From the NCBI GenBank assembly GCA_002390045.1, contig DGSB01000013.1:1-18697 (forward strand): a DNA stretch of 18,697 nucleotides, given 5' to 3'. Position 1 is the stretch's first letter. Each line of letters opens with the position of its first letter. The translations under genes were made by a program, and so were the position numbers. The notes beneath the pieces were generated by a model. The model was not told the origin of the DNA. It was given only the letters and a program-made list of their open reading frames with translations, and made no database searches. Below, one piece after another: positions 15,081 through 18,697 of this stretch. Origin of the DNA: Fibrobacter sp. UBA4373 (GTDB taxonomy: Bacteria; Fibrobacterota; Fibrobacteria; Fibrobacterales; Fibrobacteraceae).

Positions 15081-18000
15081 GTGAAAATTACCAAGTTAAA
15101 GATTTTCGGATTTAAGTCCTTCGCACAGCGCACGGAAATCACCTTTCCGGGAAACGGTCTAACTGCCGTTGTCGGACCTAACGGAGCGGGAAAGTCCAAC
15201 ATTGTGGACGCCATTCGTTGGGTGCTCGGTGAACAGCGGGCCTCGGTGCTTCGTATGGATAAAATGCAAAGCGTGATCTTCTCCGGTACAGAAGAACGTG
15301 CCGCCATGAGCATTGCCGAAGTATCCTTGGTAATCGACAACAGCAATGGGGATCTGGCTTCGGAATATTCAGAAGTGATGGTGACCCGTCGCGCCCACCG
15401 AGATGGTTTAACGGAATACCTGATTAACAACCAGGAATGCCGCTTAAAGGATATTCAGAATTTATTCTTTGACTCGGGCCTCGGTCTTGGCAACTATTCC
15501 CAGATGAACGAAACGATGATTCGTAACGTTCTTGCCGATAGCCCGGAATATCGCCGCACGCTTTTTGAAGAAGCGGCCGGCGTGAGCAAGTACAAGAAGC
15601 AGCGCAAAGAAACCATTAGCCAACTTGAACGCGTCCGCACGGATATGGAACGCGTCGAAGACAACTTGCGCCGCGAACGCCAGACAGTTCGCCAATTTGA
15701 AAAGCAAGTGGAAAAGGCTAAAGAATGGAAGCGTCTTCGGACTCGACTTCGTGAGCTGGATCTTTCGGTCAGCCTGGATCGTCATGAAGAAAACCGTCGC
15801 AATTTGAATGTTCTGAACGAAGCGAAATCCCGAGTTTCAAACGAACAGGAATCCGACAAGACTCGTCTTACGGAACTCGATGCGAAAATTGCAGAACGCC
15901 AGTTGGTTATCGCTGGCGATGAAGAAAATCTGCGCGGTCTTGAAAACGAAGTCAAAAAACAAGAATTTGCCTTAAATGATTTGAATAACGAGCTTTCTCG
16001 CAATCGCGAACAACAAGGCACGGCCGATATGAACGTGCAAAAATATCGCGAAGAAATCACTCAGGCAGAAAACAGCATTTCCCAGCTGGAAGCCGAAAAG
16101 GCAAAACTGGAAGAAAACTTGCAGTCGCTGGGCTCGGAAGACGCCATTTCGGAGCAAGAGCAGGAACTTGCCCGCGAAGAAGAGGCTCTTCAAATTTTGA
16201 TCGATACGGTTGACGATCTCCGCGATCAGTCCCGTACGCTTTCGGATCAGCGAATCACTAGCTTGAACAAAGCGAACTCGCTTCGTAACAAGTGGCAGCG
16301 TCAAGATGCTGAAGCCGATATGCTCCGCGCGAACATTGAAAAATGGAACGTGGAGCGCTCGGAACTGGAACGCAAAAAGAGCGAAGTCGAATCCACACTT
16401 CAAACTTTTGCCGATGGCATTGCCGAAGCGGAACGGAATATTGAAAATCTTTCCGAGCGTAAGAGTGTTCAAGAAGAAGACATCGAAGCTAAAAAAGCGG
16501 AACTTTCTGCGATAGACGATAGGCTGTCCCAAGCGAAAGCGCATAAGGCCGGACTCGAATCGCGCATTGAAGTCTTGCAAAATATGGATTCCGATGCAGG
16601 CTCGGGTGCCGATTATTTGGTGAATAGCCGCGCGTCCGAAGTCAAGGGACTTTTGGGATCTTTAATCGATGTCGATGCGGAATACGCCAATGCGATTGAA
16701 TTTGCTTTGGGTCGTGCGCTCAATGCTGTAGTTGCTGCGGAGCCAAATTCATTAGAAGGTCTTTTGGATGCTTTGGACTCGGCAAGTGCCGGCAGTGCGA
16801 TTCTCGCCTTTGCTACAGAAGTCAATGTGGCAAAAGAATTCCCGGCTCGTCCTGGCGTGATCGGTATCGCTTCGCAATTTGTCAAAGCGGATCCATCGAT
16901 TAAGCCAATTGTCGACAAGCTTCTCTCCAAAGCCGTCCTGGTCGAAAATTTTGCGGTAGCAAAGAGTCTTGCCCAAGAATTTGCAAATGAAGATTTTTGG
17001 TTCCTTTCTACGGAAGGTCGCTATGTTTCGTCCAAGGGACTTGTTTATGGTGGACGCGGAAAGAGTGAAGCTCCGGGCGTTCTTGCGCGTAAGGCCGAAG
17101 TTGATAAAGACGAAGAAGAATTGAATCGTTTGATTTCTGAAATCGAACGATTGGAAGATAATCGTGAAGGTTTGAACGAACGCTTGGAAGAAGCCCGTTC
17201 GATGCTTTCGGAAACCGAAGAATCGATCCGAGAAGCAAACGAAAGCATTCGTTCCGGTCAAGCCGCAGAAAAAATTCACCGTTCCATGCTGGCCGATACG
17301 GAACGCCGCTTAGGATCCTTGAATTCAAATTTGCAAGAAGCCGAAAATCGCATTCAAAAAGCGGCATCGGAAAGATCCGATGATGCGGAACTCGCTGCCG
17401 CCGAAGAAGAATCGACCCGTCTTGAAAATGAATATGCCAAGGTGATGGAAATCCTGGAAGAAAAGGATCAAATCCGCAAAGACAAGGAAGACGACGTCCG
17501 TACGTTGAGAAATCAGCTTGGATCTGCTCAGTCTACCATGCAGGAAAGCCTTGCCCGAATCCGCGTGATCGGCGATCAGGTGAAATTCTTCGACAATATT
17601 ATTTCGAATCGTAAGACGGATATCGAAAACGTAGAACTCCGCAAGGAAGAACTTGTCTCCAAAGAAGCGGAAATCGCCGATAAAATTCAAGTCCAGGATG
17701 CGGAATTGCGTAAAAAAGAAGAAGAACGCGATGCCGCTCGGGAACGTTATGACGTGGTCGCCGGAGACATGAACGATTGGCGTTCGGAAGTACGTCAGAT
17801 TAACTCCAAGCTTCTTGAACGTTCAAGCGATTTGAACGATTTAACGCTCCGCATCAGTACGCTCGGTCAAAATATCGACCGCATGCGAGAACGTATCTTT
17901 GCCGAATGGGAAGTGGATATCGATCATGCGGAAGATGTACCGCGTGTCGAATATGAAGAAAAGGAAGCGAAGAAGGAAATTTCTGAAATTCGAGTCCAGA

Positions 18001-18632
18001 TCAAAAATCTAGGACCTGTCAATACCGAAATCATGGAAGATTTCGATGCGGAAAAGGCGCGTCTCGCAGAAGTCGAAAAGCAGTTCGACGACTTGGACAA
18101 AGCCCGTGCATCGCTTGAACGTACCATTTCCAAACTTGACGGCATTGCCCGGGATCGTTTCCTGAGTACATTCCACAACATTCAAAAGAATTTCCAGGAT
18201 GTCTTTAGCCGCATCATGATCAACGGCGAAGCGAAATTGACCTTGCAGGAAGGCGTCGATCCGCTAGAAGCTGCGATCGAAGTGAATGCGCGTCCGACCG
18301 GAAAGAAAATGCGTGGCGTGACCGCCCTTTCTGGCGGTGAACGCGCTTTGACTGCGGTGTCGCTCCTCTTCGCCATTTACATGGAAAAGCCTTCACCGTA
18401 CTGCGTTCTGGACGAAGTGGACGGTCCGTTGGATGACGCAAACATCGGCCGCTTTATGGAACTTTTGCGTCACTTCTCGAACCAAACCCAGTTTATTCTG
18501 GTGACGCACAACAAGCGTACCATGGCCGCTGCGGATATGCTGTATGGTGTGACTCAGGAAATCAAGGGTATTTCCCGAATTGCATCGGTCAAGCTGGATG
18601 ATGCTGTGGCGCTTGAATTGCACAGAACCTAA
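15081..18632 (+). CDS. smc: Chromosome partition/condensation ATPase Smc
   Basis: A full-length bacterial Smc of 1183 residues that compacts and helps separate chromosomes, normally with ScpA and ScpB (not in this window). The N-terminal head has KIFGFKSFA and Walker A GPNGAGKS (32-39). Long coiled coils follow (about 165-505), then the hinge (about 511-660, ending in the glycine-rich VYGGRGK). The return coils run to about 1010, and the C-terminal head carries signature LSGGE (1083-1087), Walker B with Asp1111-Glu1112, and the D-loop LDDAN. All ATPase residues are present. After GLGLGNYS, where many Smc proteins have an IGQG stretch, this one reads QMNETMIRNVL. The start is GTG 15081: an in-frame TGA at 15072-15074 lies only two codons upstream, so no earlier start is possible. 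No Shine-Dalgarno site is visible. It lies 30 nt after the lipoprotein gene. Confidence 0.97.
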   Translation: MKITKLKIFGFKSFAQRTEITFPGNGLTAVVGPNGAGKSNIVDAIRWVLGEQRASVLRMDKMQSVIFSGTEERAAMSIAEVSLVIDNSNGDLASEYSEVMVTRRAHRDGLTEYLINNQECRLKDIQNLFFDSGLGLGNYSQMNETMIRNVLADSPEYRRTLFEEAAGVSKYKKQRKETISQLERVRTDMERVEDNLRRERQTVRQFEKQVEKAKEWKRLRTRLRELDLSVSLDRHEENRRNLNVLNEAKSRVSNEQESDKTRLTELDAKIAERQLVIAGDEENLRGLENEVKKQEFALNDLNNELSRNREQQGTADMNVQKYREEITQAENSISQLEAEKAKLEENLQSLGSEDAISEQEQELAREEEALQILIDTVDDLRDQSRTLSDQRITSLNKANSLRNKWQRQDAEADMLRANIEKWNVERSELERKKSEVESTLQTFADGIAEAERNIENLSERKSVQEEDIEAKKAELSAIDDRLSQAKAHKAGLESRIEVLQNMDSDAGSGADYLVNSRASEVKGLLGSLIDVDAEYANAIEFALGRALNAVVAAEPNSLEGLLDALDSASAGSAILAFATEVNVAKEFPARPGVIGIASQFVKADPSIKPIVDKLLSKAVLVENFAVAKSLAQEFANEDFWFLSTEGRYVSSKGLVYGGRGKSEAPGVLARKAEVDKDEEELNRLISEIERLEDNREGLNERLEEARSMLSETEESIREANESIRSGQAAEKIHRSMLADTERRLGSLNSNLQEAENRIQKAASERSDDAELAAAEEESTRLENEYAKVMEILEEKDQIRKDKEDDVRTLRNQLGSAQSTMQESLARIRVIGDQVKFFDNIISNRKTDIENVELRKEELVSKEAEIADKIQVQDAELRKKEEERDAARERYDVVAGDMNDWRSEVRQINSKLLERSSDLNDLTLRISTLGQNIDRMRERIFAEWEVDIDHAEDVPRVEYEEKEAKKEISEIRVQIKNLGPVNTEIMEDFDAEKARLAEVEKQFDDLDKARASLERTISKLDGIARDRFLSTFHNIQKNFQDVFSRIMINGEAKLTLQEGVDPLEAAIEVNARPTGKKMRGVTALSGGERALTAVSLLFAIYMEKPSPYCVLDEVDGPLDDANIGRFMELLRHFSNQTQFILVTHNKRTMAAADMLYGVTQEIKGISRIASVKLDDAVALELHRT

Positions 18633-18654
18633 AGCTTTGAATTTTGTGATTCAG

Positions 18655-18680
18655 AAAGCGCGAGTTTTCGCGCTTTTTTT
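18655..18680 (+). terminator. Rho-independent terminator after smc
   Basis: A perfect 9-bp stem (AAAGCGCGA with TCGCGCTTT) with a GTTT loop is followed by further T residues to 18680. It begins 22 nt after the smc stop and closes the gene run. Confidence 0.95.
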
Positions 18681-18697
18681 GTATGTATTCAAAACCG

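Noticed and set aside
15580..18100. Repetitive Glu/Lys/Arg-rich coding sequence as a possible DNA repeat
   Set aside because: It is the heptad-type coiled coil of Smc; there is no exact nucleotide repeat unit.
1..18697. CRISPR array, tRNA, rRNA, insertion sequence, prophage or toxin-antitoxin genes
   Set aside because: None seen on either strand: no regularly spaced repeats, no cloverleaf, no transposase or integrase motifs, and little non-coding space.

Overview
The window looks like a chromosomal piece of a Gram-negative bacterium, most plausibly Fibrobacter or a close relative in the FCB group. This is inferred from content: outer-membrane barrels, lipoproteins, moderate GC, patchy use of Shine-Dalgarno sites, and a lactate-dehydrogenase-like NAD malate dehydrogenase. 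There is no rRNA or other marker to fix it. All genes appear intact except one cut by the left edge. No tRNA, rRNA, IS element, phage gene or CRISPR array was seen, and no gene-free stretch exceeds about 155 bases.

Left, minus strand (1-2698): the 5' end of a class I aspartate-type aminotransferase, overlapped by 4 nt by the end of an RND/MMPL-type exporter, so the two form an operon reading leftwards. Divergent from it (2780-4273) is an Omp85/surface-antigen-type outer-membrane barrel without visible POTRA domains. Next is malate dehydrogenase (4396-5337), with a strong ribosome binding site and its own hairpin terminator.

Centre (5492-11559): a five-gene operon. It opens with a small acidic protein containing a degenerate receiver-like domain. 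A complete carbohydrate-type ABC importer follows: MalK-like ATPase, lipoprotein substrate-binding protein, MalF-like permease and MalG-like permease. The genes overlap by 4, 4 and 8 nt. The MalG-like subunit is the outstanding feature: about 450 residues, read here as a seven-bladed beta-propeller with a helical insert, sit in the extracytoplasmic loop between its first two membrane segments. With the receiver-like protein this suggests an importer that carries its own sensing or docking module.

Right (11616-18632): a run of same-strand genes. It starts with a DUF2062 membrane domain fused in frame to a complete DUF1015 domain, which also has its own internal ribosome binding site and ATG. 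Then come an exported barrel-like protein and a small lipoprotein (ATGA overlap), both unrecognised, and finally the chromosome-condensation ATPase Smc, closed by a textbook terminator at 18655-18680.

The main leads are the propeller-bearing permease and its receiver-like partner, the DUF2062-DUF1015 fusion, a recurring TAAATT promoter-like element, and possible leaderless starts in the divergent 2698/2780 region. Assignments rest on reading motifs by eye; no database search was run.
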